NCBI RefSeq assembly: GCF_900111935.1
Contig: NZ_FOYN01000001.1
Span: 310,001-374,000, forward strand
DNA: 64,000 nt
Direction: 5' to 3'
Source: Halorubrum sodomense
GTDB lineage: Archaea; Halobacteriota; Halobacteria; Halobacteriales; Haloferacaceae
Below the pieces are notes generated by a model. That model saw only the letters and a list, made by a program, of their open reading frames with translations. It had not been told where the DNA came from and ran no database searches. Positions 9,421 through 17,081 of the stretch are shown one piece after another. Every line of letters starts with the position of its first letter. Positions within the stretch are counted from its first letter, which is position 1. Both the position numbers and the translations under genes were made by a program.

Positions 9421-9889
9421 TTTATAAGCCGTTGAGCGCGGACAGGTGACGAACATCGCCGAAGTCCCAGCCGCTTGTTTATAAATCGTTGCGGGCAGAT
9501 CCGTGACGACCACCGCCGAAGCCCCAGCCGCTCGCTTATAAATGGTTGTGAGTAGATCCGTGACGACCACCGCCGAAGCCCCAGCCACTCGGCTGTACGG
9601 TGGTGCGGTTTATAAACGACTGATCGACGCGAACACCGCCGAAGCCCCAGTCGCGAGGGCGGCGCACGCTCGCTGCGCGCCTCAGTCGTTCGCTTCGCTC
9701 ACTCCTTGCGGTGCTTACGTCGCCTGCGCCGCCCTCGCGACTGCCCCTTCGAGTCCCGCCCCGCTCCGCACAGCACCTCACACCTCCCCAGCCTCGCGGC
9801 TCCCTCCGCTTCGCTCCGGTCGCCGCGTCCCTCGCGCGTGCTGTCTCGCGGCCGCCGGTGGCGGCCGCTCGCAGGCACGCGCCACCGCA
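9421..9889 (+). repeat. Dispersed hairpin repeat family, copy 1, with TATA-bearing 57-bp tandem units
   Basis: This fills the non-coding stretch between htpX and rnpB. It opens with units starting at 9421, 9478 and 9535, an exact 57-bp period. Each starts with TTTATAA or CTTATAA and contains CCGAAG(C/T)CCCAGCC. A fourth box (TTTATAAACG) is at 9609, offset by 57+17 bp. Then a perfect 17-bp inverted repeat (9650-9666 with 9725-9741) encloses 58 nt. GC-rich sequence follows to the closing box GCTCGCAGGCACGCGCC (about 9867-9883). The same architecture recurs at 19904-20377 and, on the other strand, at 45490-45787. Short frames open here but are not conserved as protein, so I treat it as non-coding. 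It could be a structured RNA gene or a small mobile element. Confidence 0.75.
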
Positions 9890-9934
9890 GTCATTTATAA
9901 ACAATCACGTGGCAGTCGCGCCGCTGGTCGGTGT

Positions 9935-10258
9935 GAGCGGACTGAGGGGAGTAAGCCCCCTTCGGTTCGTCCCGACATTCGGCTGAGCGTCCGCGCCGCG
10001 GCCGGACTACCTTGTGGCGCGGACTTGCACCGGCGAGGATTCGCCGTTCCATCCGTTCCCGCCCGTCGGCCCTCCTCGGGTTAACTCCCTTCCCTTGCGG
10101 GTCGGTTCGCACGAATCACGGGTCGGGGCGGGGGGTGTCGTTGCTGTTCCAGAGCCAGCCGTCTCCGACTCCGGGCGTGTGCCCGGTCGCCTGTCCGGCC
10201 GGTGGGGGGACTTTCCTCATGCCGGAGGCACGGGAGTCGGGCTCCCTCTGTCCGGTTC
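9935..10258 (-). ncRNA. rnpB: RNase P RNA
   Basis: This is the catalytic RNA of RNase P, which removes tRNA 5' leaders. On the minus strand the universal 5' motif GAGGAAAGTCC lies at 10208-10218 and the 3' motif GAAGGGGGCTTAC at 9951-9963. They pair as helix P4, AAAGTCCCCC with GGGGGCTT, leaving the conserved bulged U. P1 can form from GGACAGAGGGAG (10243-10254) with CTCCCCTCAGTCC (about 9939-9951). P2 is CCCGAC with GTCGGG, and P3 is the hairpin TGCC-TCC-GGCA. The promoter at 10276-10284 fits a start near 10255. Ends are approximate to about 10 nt. The protein partner Rpp29 is encoded at 54801 in the ribosomal operon. Confidence 0.93.
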
Positions 10259-10275
10259 CGGCTTCTTTCCGCCGG

Positions 10276-10284
10276 CGAATAAGC
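10276..10284 (-). promoter_or_regulatory. Core promoter (TATA-like) of rnpB
   Basis: On the minus strand the sequence GGCTTATTC forms a TATA-like box. Its centre is about 25 bp upstream of the predicted 5' end of the RNase P RNA near 10255. Spacing matches the usual archaeal TATA to start-site distance. Confidence 0.6.
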
Positions 10285-10381
10285 CGTTCGGTCGGCGGCC
10301 TTTCTGGCGAGACGCCGCGAACGAGGCGAGAACGGTGCCACAAGGGAAGCGTTCAAGTCGTCAGCAACGTAATGGACTCTC

Positions 10382-10984
10382 ATGTCCGAGGCTCAGACCG
10401 TTCAGCTGTCGTACGACGACGGTGCACGAGCGGTCGAACTCGCGCGGGAGGCGGTCGAGTCGTTCGTTCGACACGGACAACGCGAACAACCCGGCAGTAT
10501 GCGCGAGGCGTTCTACGCCCGCACCGGAGCGTTCGTCCGACTCGAATCCACTCGGGGCCGCGGTCGCCTCCGCGGCTGCGCCGGTGCGTGGGAGACCTCC
10601 GACCAGCTCGGGCACGCCATCGTCGAGGCCGCCATCAAGGCGGCGTCCGACGACTCCTGCGGCTCCGAGGTGGAGCCGAAAGAGCTCGATAACCTCACCG
10701 TCTCGGTGTTCGTCGTCTCCAACTCCGTGCTCACGAACGACCCGCTCGCGGACCTCGAAATCGGCACCCACGGCGTCGCCGTCGACAGCGGCAACGCGCA
10801 CGGCTGGCTCTACCCGACGGTCCCCGTCGAGAACGGCTGGTCCGGCGCCGAGTTCCTCTCGCGCGCCTGCCGCAAGGCGAAGCTCTCGCCCACCGCTTGG
10901 CAGGACGAGGAGACGATGGTGACGCTCATCGAGGGGCAGGTGTTCCGAGAGCGCGCCGACGGCGGCGCCGTCGAAGAACTGTAA
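10382..10984 (+). CDS. AMMECR1 family protein
   Basis: The 200-residue product matches the AMMECR1/TIGR00296 family, found in archaea and eukaryotes with no settled biochemical role. The family hallmark hexapeptide appears as LRGCAG (about residues 62-67) rather than the common LRGCIG. The C-terminal part contains the conserved AWQDEET segment. The gene starts about 125 bp from the rnpB 5' end and is divergent from it. Confidence 0.88.
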   Translation: MSEAQTVQLSYDDGARAVELAREAVESFVRHGQREQPGSMREAFYARTGAFVRLESTRGRGRLRGCAGAWETSDQLGHAIVEAAIKAASDDSCGSEVEPKELDNLTVSVFVVSNSVLTNDPLADLEIGTHGVAVDSGNAHGWLYPTVPVENGWSGAEFLSRACRKAKLSPTAWQDEETMVTLIEGQVFRERADGGAVEEL

Positions 10985-11028
10985 GACCGCCGACTCGCCG
11001 GACGGGTTGCTTTCCTTCTCCGCCCTCC

Positions 11029-12189
11029 TCACCTGTTCGCGCCGTATCCCACCGCCTCCGCGTCCGCGAGCGCCCGCGTCGTCGCGGCCGACAGGTCGAA
11101 GGCGTTCTCGTCGACGACCTCGCCGTCGCGGATCACCGGCTCCATGAGCGACTCGGCGCCCTCGGGTCCCGAGCGGTCCGCGAGCCCGACGGCGTGGGCC
11201 CCGTCGGCGGTGCGGTAGGCGTCTTTCGCGCCCGAGAGCTTCCCGCGCTTGGCCGCCGGTTCGCCGTCGACGGCGACGATGTCGAGCGCGAAGTCGACCG
11301 GGTCCGCGTTGGAGACGTACCCGCCCACCCCGAACCCGTCGACCGCGTCGCGCAGGTCGCGGAGGTCGTCGGGGCCGAGCCCGCCGGAGACGTACACGTC
11401 GACGTCCTCGTGGCCCCGCGCGTCGAGTTCCCACTGTACCTCGCGGACGATGTGCCGGAAGTTCCCCCTCCGCGAGCCGGTCGTGTCGAGGCGGACGCCG
11501 TCGAGGTCGTCGCCGAGCGTCTCGACCGCCCGGAGCACCTCGTCGACCTCGTCTGAGTAGGTGTCGCACAGCGCGATCCGCGGCGCGTCCGCGGGGACGC
11601 CCTCGTCGTAGGCGCGCCAGGCGGCCTCCTGTGCGCCGCGCCCGAAGCAGATGGCGAGCGCGTGGGGCATCGTCCCGGACGCCTCCCGGCCGATCAGGTC
11701 GCCGGCGGCGACGTGCGAGAAGCCGTCGAACCCGCCGACCAGCGCGGAGCGCTCGACCGCCGCGGTCATCGCGGGGTGGACGTGGCGAGCGCCGAACGAG
11801 AGCACCGACGACTCCGGCGCGGCGACCCGGCAGTCGAGCGCCGCCGTCGCCATCCCGGACGCGTGCGAGACGAAGCCCAGGAGCGACGTCTCCAGCCGCG
11901 CGAACGCGAGGTACGGCCCCTCGATCCGCATCACCGGCCCGCCGTCGAACAGCCGACCCTCCGGGATCGCGTGAACGTCGACCTCGCGGCCGGCGAGCAG
12001 TTCGACGGCGTTGCCGAGACCGGCGAACAGCTCGAACTCCCCGTCCGGGAACTGGTCCGCGGTCACTTCTGCGACCACGCGTGGGTTCCGGCCCGCCGCC
12101 TCCAGCGCCGCCTCGGTCCGCTCGAAGTACGCGTCGGTCGCGCGCCCCTCCCGGACCGCGGCCGCGTCGACGATGTCGAACTCGCTCAT
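11029..12189 (-). CDS. Nicotinate phosphoribosyltransferase
   Basis: This enzyme of the Preiss-Handler NAD salvage route makes nicotinate mononucleotide from nicotinate and PRPP. The 386-residue sequence has the phosphoribosyltransferase-type alpha/beta barrel features: SFGARHVHPAMT, DTYSDEVDEVL, GVRLDTTGSRRG and DVYVSGGLGPDDLRDL. A TATA-like GGCTTTTCG near 12213-12221 lies upstream of the ATG. A nicotinamidase-like hydrolase at 14153 could supply its substrate. It is convergent with the AMMECR1 gene. Confidence 0.88.
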   Translation of the reverse strand: MSEFDIVDAAAVREGRATDAYFERTEAALEAAGRNPRVVAEVTADQFPDGEFELFAGLGNAVELLAGREVDVHAIPEGRLFDGGPVMRIEGPYLAFARLETSLLGFVSHASGMATAALDCRVAAPESSVLSFGARHVHPAMTAAVERSALVGGFDGFSHVAAGDLIGREASGTMPHALAICFGRGAQEAAWRAYDEGVPADAPRIALCDTYSDEVDEVLRAVETLGDDLDGVRLDTTGSRRGNFRHIVREVQWELDARGHEDVDVYVSGGLGPDDLRDLRDAVDGFGVGGYVSNADPVDFALDIVAVDGEPAAKRGKLSGAKDAYRTADGAHAVGLADRSGPEGAESLMEPVIRDGEVVDENAFDLSAATTRALADAEAVGYGANR

Positions 12190-12281
12190 ACCCGGCGGTT
12201 CGACCGCCGGGACGAAAAGCCACCCGTGTCGCGGCGGGCCCGCCTCGCCCCCGCGGCGACCGCGCCGCAGCGAGCGTCGGG

Positions 12282-14015
12282 TTACGCCGCTCGCCGCGCG
12301 AACAGCCCCAGCGCGGCTGCGAGGGCGACCAGCGCCGCCGCGACCCCGAACCCGGGAGCGCTGGTACCGGTGCTGTCGCCCCCGTCTCCGTCCTCGCTGC
12401 CGTTCGCGCCGTCGGAACCGTTGGTGCCGTTTCCGCCGTCACCGGTACCGCTTCCGTCGCCGCTCTCGTCCGTCCCGTTCGCGTCGGGGAGCGCGAGGTC
12501 GGCGTTCGGACGGAGCTCGAGGACGCCCTCCGGCGAAGGCGCGTGGGTTATCGTCACGCTCGTCCCGTCGCGCTCGACGCCGTACGCGCCGGGGAAGTCG
12601 GCGCCGTCGCCGTCGTCGATGGTGTACACCGTCCCGTCGTCGTACTCGCGGTCGCCGTGCGCGGTCAGCATCCGGACGTAGGCGTCGCGGAACGCGGCGG
12701 CGTCCGCCTCGGTCTGCCACTCGGTCGCCCAGACGTAGCCGTCGCGGTCCCCGTTCCGGTAGGGGTACAGCTCGTCTCCGGCCCACCCGTCCGTCACGGG
12801 ATGCGCGTAGTCGTAGTTCTGTCGGGTCCGGAGCTGCGCCTCCGCGTCGAGGTGGATCTGGACGTTCTGCCGGACGGTCGCGTCGGGCTCTAACACGGCG
12901 TACCGGTACTCCAGGCTCTGGTACCAGAACATCACGAACATCGACGCCTCGCCGGCCGTCTCCGCGCCGTCGACGCCCTGATCCGGGTAGGTCTCCCACC
13001 CGCCGGTCGCCGTATCCTCGAAGCTGACGTTGCGCTCCTCGTAGTCGGGGTTCCGATGGATGACCTCCGCCGTCGACTCCGGCGGGGCGTTCATCGTCTC
13101 GTTGACGGCCGCCCATCCCCCCGCTTCGACGAGGTCGCGGACGTAGAGCGCGCCGTCGCCGTACGGCTGGAGCACGGTCTGGAGGATGCCGAAGTTGAAG
13201 TCCGGAGCGTCGCCGCCCCCGCCGCCGCCCGCGGGCGCCTCGACGCAGGTCCAGTTGTCCGCGCATCGGGCGGCGTACCGCTCCTCGACGTGGACCGCCT
13301 CCCCCTCGATGATCCCGTCGATCGCGAGGTCGCCGTCCTGGGTCGCGCCGACGTAGCGCGGAGCGGTCAGGTCGTGGTACTGGTCTTGCATCGCGTGGAG
13401 CAGTTCGTGCGCGAGCGTCGAGGGGCCGATGGCGGCGGACTCGCCGTCCGGAACGACGATGACGATCCGGTCTCGGGACGGCGAGTAGAAGCCGGAGACC
13501 GCGCCGCCGAACACCGAATCGATCTCGTCGTTGGCGTTCGTCTCGTCGCCGACGACGAACAGCGCCTCCCACACCTGGTCGTTCCAGCGCCGGAACGCCT
13601 CGGAGCTGTTCCCGCCGCTCGCGGTGTCGTTGGCGTACTCGCTCCGGGAGACCGTCTCGACCGGTACGTCCTCGCGGAAGGGGCGCTGACGGATGTGTTC
13701 GACGCGCGCCATCGTCAGGTCCGTCAGGGCCGCCAACTGCGTCTCGTTGAGTCCGTCGGTCTGCTCGAAGCTCAGCGACTCCTCGTAGTGGGTCCCGTTC
13801 CAGCAGCCGACCAGATCGGTGCCGTCTCCGGGACCGCACTCCTCGGCGGACGCGGAGGGGACGGCGCCCGGCGCCGCGGGCCCGGTGTCGGCCGACGCGG
13901 AGGGAGCGATGTCGACGTTCGGCGCGGCCGCGGCGCCGGCGGTGAACGCGACGCACAGGACGGCGACCGCGGCGACGGCGGCGGCCGCGGTCGAGGGGGT
14001 GAGAACCCGTCGCAT
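12282..14015 (-). CDS. Hvo_1808-type surface protein with metalloprotease motif and PGF-type C-terminus
   Basis: This is an exported, cell-surface protein of 577 residues. It begins MRRVLTPSTAAAAVAAVAVL, a Sec-type signal peptide, and ends with an acidic Gly/Asp/Ser spacer, a PGF motif (SAPGFGVAAAL), one hydrophobic helix and RRAA. That is the arrangement of archaeosortase-processed S-layer-anchored proteins. A zinc-protease-like motif HELLHAMQDQYHDL occurs in the first half. It resembles the haloarchaeal Hvo_1808 family. I chose the ATG at 14015 because the signal peptide starts there and a TATA-like box lies at about 14038-14046. Protease activity is inferred from the HExxH motif only. Confidence 0.8.
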   Translation of the reverse strand: MRRVLTPSTAAAAVAAVAVLCVAFTAGAAAAPNVDIAPSASADTGPAAPGAVPSASAEECGPGDGTDLVGCWNGTHYEESLSFEQTDGLNETQLAALTDLTMARVEHIRQRPFREDVPVETVSRSEYANDTASGGNSSEAFRRWNDQVWEALFVVGDETNANDEIDSVFGGAVSGFYSPSRDRIVIVVPDGESAAIGPSTLAHELLHAMQDQYHDLTAPRYVGATQDGDLAIDGIIEGEAVHVEERYAARCADNWTCVEAPAGGGGGGDAPDFNFGILQTVLQPYGDGALYVRDLVEAGGWAAVNETMNAPPESTAEVIHRNPDYEERNVSFEDTATGGWETYPDQGVDGAETAGEASMFVMFWYQSLEYRYAVLEPDATVRQNVQIHLDAEAQLRTRQNYDYAHPVTDGWAGDELYPYRNGDRDGYVWATEWQTEADAAAFRDAYVRMLTAHGDREYDDGTVYTIDDGDGADFPGAYGVERDGTSVTITHAPSPEGVLELRPNADLALPDANGTDESGDGSGTGDGGNGTNGSDGANGSEDGDGGDSTGTSAPGFGVAAALVALAAALGLFARRAA

Positions 14016-14152
14016 ACGGATCGCATCGTGCGCCCCGGTAAGTAGTCTGTCGGTTCCTTCGGCGCCGTGGCCGGCGGATTTTTCGGGACGGGTCGCCGCC
14101 GCGGACGCGGACCGGGACGACGGTTTTTGAGGCGGGCGCTCCAACCGCCGAT

Positions 14153-14731
14153 ATGGCGTTCGATCCGACAGCAACCGCGGTGGTCGTCGTCGACATGCAG
14201 AACGGGTTCTGTCATCCCGACGGGAGCCTCTACGCCGAACCGAGCGAGGCGGCGGTCGGGCCCGTGACGGCGCTCGTCGACCGCGCCCGCGAGGCCGGCG
14301 CGAGCGTGGTCTACACCCGCGACGTCCACCCGCCGGACCAGTTCGACGGGGCCCACTACTACGACGAGTTCGACCGGTGGGGCGAACACGTCGTCGAGGG
14401 GTCGTGGGACGCCGAACTCGTGGCCGACCTCGACGTCCGCGACGCGGACCACGTCGTCGAGAAGCACACCTACGACGCCTTCTATCGGACGGAACTGGAG
14501 GGGTACCTCGACGCGCACGGGATCGACGACCTGCTGATCTGCGGCACGCTCGCGAACGTCTGCGTCCTCCACACCGCGGGCAGCGCCGGACTCCGAGACT
14601 ACCGCCCGGTCGTCGTCGAGGACGCGCTCGGCTACATCACCGAGGACCACCGCGAGTACGCCGTCGACCACGCCGACTGGCTGTTCGGCGAGACGACGAC
14701 CCGCGACGCGGTCTCCTTCGCGTCCGAGTAG
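14153..14731 (+). CDS. Isochorismatase-family cysteine hydrolase, probable nicotinamidase
   Basis: The protein has the catalytic triad pattern of this family: Asp14 in VVDMQNGF, Lys104 in VEKHTYDAF, and nucleophile Cys137 in LANVCVLHTA. Metal ligands are expected in the YTRDVHPPDQF region. Nicotinamidases share this pattern, and the nearby nicotinate phosphoribosyltransferase (11029) makes nicotinamide deamidation the likely role. Other amidases of the family cannot be excluded. A T-rich TATA-like box (about 14119-14130) precedes the ATG. Confidence 0.82.
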   Translation: MAFDPTATAVVVVDMQNGFCHPDGSLYAEPSEAAVGPVTALVDRAREAGASVVYTRDVHPPDQFDGAHYYDEFDRWGEHVVEGSWDAELVADLDVRDADHVVEKHTYDAFYRTELEGYLDAHGIDDLLICGTLANVCVLHTAGSAGLRDYRPVVVEDALGYITEDHREYAVDHADWLFGETTTRDAVSFASE

Positions 14732-14837
14732 CCGCGGTCGTCGTTCTCGCGTCCGCGGTCCCGAATCCCGCGACTGCGATTATCACGCGCGACAACCGGC
14801 GTGTAACCCTTTTTGTCGCTCGCCGGAACCGCCGGGT

Positions 14838-15419
14838 ATGGACATCTCTCGACGGGGCGTACTCGGCGGCCTCGGCGCGGTCTGTGCGGTCGGCGCCGTC
14901 GGCTTCGCGGGCGCGACGCGGGTGACGGACGGCGACGCGATCGCGGGCGTCGGCGGCGACGGTCCGGGACCGGCGGGCGGCGGCACGGCCGCGCCCGGCG
15001 ACGGCGCTGCCGGCGCGAGCGGCTCCGGTCCCTCCGCGGCCGCCGTCGACCCCGACGCGCCGTTCGTGGCCCGGATCACCGGCGACGACGGCACCGACAC
15101 GCGGCTGTTCGACGCGAGCGACCTCGGCCGCGTCAAGGGCGTCTTCGTCGAGGGCGACGAGTACCTCGTCCAGGTCGCGCTCTCCGACGCGGGCGTCGAA
15201 TCGTTCCGGAGCCGCCTCGAAGCCGCCGGCGCGACCGACGACCCGGCGGCGTTCGTGGTGTCGATGACGCTCGACGGGACCGAGGTCAGGCGCGTCGAAC
15301 TCGACCGGGAGACGGTCGACGGGCTCACCTCGTCCGAGTGGGGCGGCGTGTTGACGCTCCCGTTCGGCGAGGAGTCGGTCGCCCGGTCGGTGTTCGACCG
15401 ACTGGCGAGCGACGACTGA
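14838..15419 (+). CDS. Tat-exported hypothetical protein
   Basis: The 193-residue protein opens with a twin-arginine signal (ISRRGVLGGLGAV followed by a hydrophobic run). A Gly/Ala-rich spacer (about residues 35-70) leads into a compact alpha/beta domain. No lipobox cysteine is evident. The second half (YLVQVALSDAGVESFRSRL, then VVSMTLDG) loosely resembles the P1 head region of SecD. That is my impression, not a family match. A TATA-like ccctttttg (about 14806-14814) fits the start. Confidence 0.7.
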   Translation: MDISRRGVLGGLGAVCAVGAVGFAGATRVTDGDAIAGVGGDGPGPAGGGTAAPGDGAAGASGSGPSAAAVDPDAPFVARITGDDGTDTRLFDASDLGRVKGVFVEGDEYLVQVALSDAGVESFRSRLEAAGATDDPAAFVVSMTLDGTEVRRVELDRETVDGLTSSEWGGVLTLPFGEESVARSVFDRLASDD

Positions 15420-15469
15420 GCGGTCGTCGAACCGCCCGGAACGACTGACTGGTCAGGTTTCCCGCTGGG

Positions 15470-15667
15470 GTGGCGGTGAACGGACCGTGGGTGGCGGAGG
15501 ATAGGACTTTGGCTTTCGAGCCCGTGGGGTCCGACGTGAGAGACGGAGCCGCGGACGACGGCGGCCGCCCCTGTCCGGCCTGTGAGACGCCGATGTACCG
15601 TCGACACTGTAAGTACGTCTGCCCGGCGCACGGCGTCGTGTACGACTGTAGCGACACGTTCTACTGA
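15470..15667 (+). CDS. Small zinc-finger protein, HVO_2523-like
   Basis: The conserved core is at the C-terminus: CPACETPMYRRHCKYVCPAH then YDCSDTFY. Its Cys/His pattern can bind zinc and matches the small haloarchaeal HVO_2523 zinc-finger type. The GTG at 15470 is only one possible start. A TTG at about 15511 or a GTG within the first 35 codons could also serve, since the residues before the zinc core look unconserved. Function unknown. Confidence 0.72.
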   Translation: MAVNGPWVAEDRTLAFEPVGSDVRDGAADDGGRPCPACETPMYRRHCKYVCPAHGVVYDCSDTFY

Positions 15668-15744
15668 TCGGACGATCGCTCCGCACGCCCCACCGGCCGT
15701 CGGAATCTCCGCGCTCGACCGAGAGCCAAACTGAGTCGTGCGAA

Positions 15745-15754
15745 CTGTTATGTT
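15745..15754 (+). promoter_or_regulatory. TATA-like box for the uORF-crtB transcript
   Basis: The sequence ctgttatgtt is centred about 27 bp upstream of the ATG at 15777 and about 77 bp upstream of the crtB ATG. Haloarchaeal transcripts usually begin at this distance. The message would therefore begin at the small upstream frame rather than at crtB. Confidence 0.45.
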
Positions 15755-15776
15755 CTTGGAGGCCGACTTTTCTTCC

Positions 15777-15833
15777 ATGATGGGCGACCCGTATGTGACC
15801 CTCCACGCCGACCCACCGAGGTCAGCATGGTAG
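15777..15833 (+). CDS. Possible 18-codon upstream ORF overlapping the crtB start
   Basis: The frame starts ATG ATG GGC GAC CCG and runs 18 codons to a TAG at 15831-15833. That stop lies inside codons 2-3 of crtB, whose ATG is at 15827. The predicted start of transcription coincides with this ATG, so the frame would be read from the 5' end of a leaderless message and end on the crtB start. It may be a translational coupler or leader peptide. It has no recognisable homology and may be fortuitous. Confidence 0.35.
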   Translation: MMGDPYVTLHADPPRSAW

Positions 15834-16792
15834 AGCAAAACCAGGTTGCCCGGAGCAAGCGGATCCAGCGCCGCACCGGGAAGACGTTCCACGTCGCCAC
15901 CCGGCTACTGCCGAAGCGGATCCGCCACCCGACGTACGTGCTGTACGGATTCTTCCGGATCGCGGACGAGGTCGTCGACGCCGAAGACACCGGATCGCCA
16001 GCCGAACAGCGGGCCGAACTCGACCGGCTCCGGGCGGCCGCGCTCGGCGAGGAGCCGACCGACGACCCGGTGTTGGAGGCGTTCGCCGAGGTGTGCGAGC
16101 GCAACGGCATCCCCGACGAGGACGTCCACTCGTTCGTGGACGCCATGGAGAGCGATATCGACACCGACCGCTACGAGACGTACGCCGACCTGGAGGCGTA
16201 CATGGACGGCTCCGCGGCCGCCGTCGGGCGGATGATGACGGCGATCATGGATCTCGACCCGGAGGCGGAGGCCGAGGCGCTCCCCCACGCGACGAAGCTC
16301 GGCGAGGCGTTCCAGATGACGAACTTCCTCCGGGACGTCCGCGAGGACGCCGTCGAGCGCGACCGGATCTACCTCCCGCTGGAGACGCTGCGGCGCCACG
16401 GCGTGAGCGAACAGCAGATCCTCGATCTGGAGTTCGACGAGAGCGTCGCGGCCGCGGTCCGCGAGGAGATGGCCCGCACCGAGCGGCTCTACGAGGAGGG
16501 CATCGCGGGGATCAAGTACCTCCCCGAGGACTGCCAACTCGCGGTGCTGCTCGCGGCGGTGCTGTACGTCGACCACCACCGCCTCATCCGAAACCTCGGG
16601 TACGACACGGTATCGACCACGCCCGAGCTGTCGCTCACCCGGAAGCTGTCGCTGCTCGTTCGTACCCGCTGGAAGTGGCAGTGGAACCGCGACCCGGAGG
16701 CGGTGTTTTACGACATGTGTACCGACTTCGACCCCAGCCGCGAGCGCCACGGCCACGGTCCCCACGGCACGGGCGTCCCGCAGACGGACTAG
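15827..16792 (+). CDS. crtB: Phytoene synthase (squalene/phytoene synthase family)
   Basis: The enzyme condenses two geranylgeranyl diphosphates to phytoene, the first committed step to bacterioruberin and retinal in haloarchaea. Both Asp-rich metal/substrate motifs are present: DEVVD at residues 47-51 and DVRED at 170-174. Between them is YMDGSAAAVGRMM. The length of 321 aa is typical. No other carotenoid gene is adjacent. A short upstream ORF overlaps its start, suggesting translational coupling. Confidence 0.93.
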   Translation: MVEQNQVARSKRIQRRTGKTFHVATRLLPKRIRHPTYVLYGFFRIADEVVDAEDTGSPAEQRAELDRLRAAALGEEPTDDPVLEAFAEVCERNGIPDEDVHSFVDAMESDIDTDRYETYADLEAYMDGSAAAVGRMMTAIMDLDPEAEAEALPHATKLGEAFQMTNFLRDVREDAVERDRIYLPLETLRRHGVSEQQILDLEFDESVAAAVREEMARTERLYEEGIAGIKYLPEDCQLAVLLAAVLYVDHHRLIRNLGYDTVSTTPELSLTRKLSLLVRTRWKWQWNRDPEAVFYDMCTDFDPSRERHGHGPHGTGVPQTD

Positions 16793-16801
16793 GCGGTCCG
16801 C

Positions 16802-17011
16802 GTGGATCGCTCCCGGTTCGTCGCTCTCGCGTTCGCCGCCTTCGGACTCGTGTTCCTCTCGTTTCTCCTCCGCGGAGTCGCCCGGCTCGTGGCGCCCTAC
16901 GGGGTCGCGGTCGCCGTGTCGGCCCCCGTCCTGGTCGCGGCGGCCGGCCTGCTCGCCGCGCTCGTTGTCCTCGCGCTCCTCGACGTAACCGGGATCAGTC
17001 CGCTGGAGTGA
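16802..17011 (+). CDS. Small two-helix membrane protein, unknown
   Basis: The frame begins with GTG 9 bp after crtB. It encodes 69 residues with two hydrophobic helices (about residues 7-26 and 33-62) and almost no other content. Close spacing suggests co-transcription with crtB. I do not recognise the family. Confidence 0.6.
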   Translation: MDRSRFVALAFAAFGLVFLSFLLRGVARLVAPYGVAVAVSAPVLVAAAGLLAALVVLALLDVTGISPLE

Positions 17012-17081
17012 ACGCGCCGACCGGTTCGGGGCGTTCCGACCGAGTCGGAACGCCCTTGCCCCGCCGCGCCCGAGGGCGCGC

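Noticed and set aside
9421-9660. CRISPR array in the 57-bp periodic repeats
   Set aside because: The whole 57-bp unit is repeated, with no variable spacers, and no cas genes are present in the window.
9542-10084. Plus-strand frames of 60-180 codons in the first repeat copy
   Set aside because: They run through the repeat and into antisense RNase P RNA. Similar frames in the other copies are shifted and not conserved, so they are not proteins.
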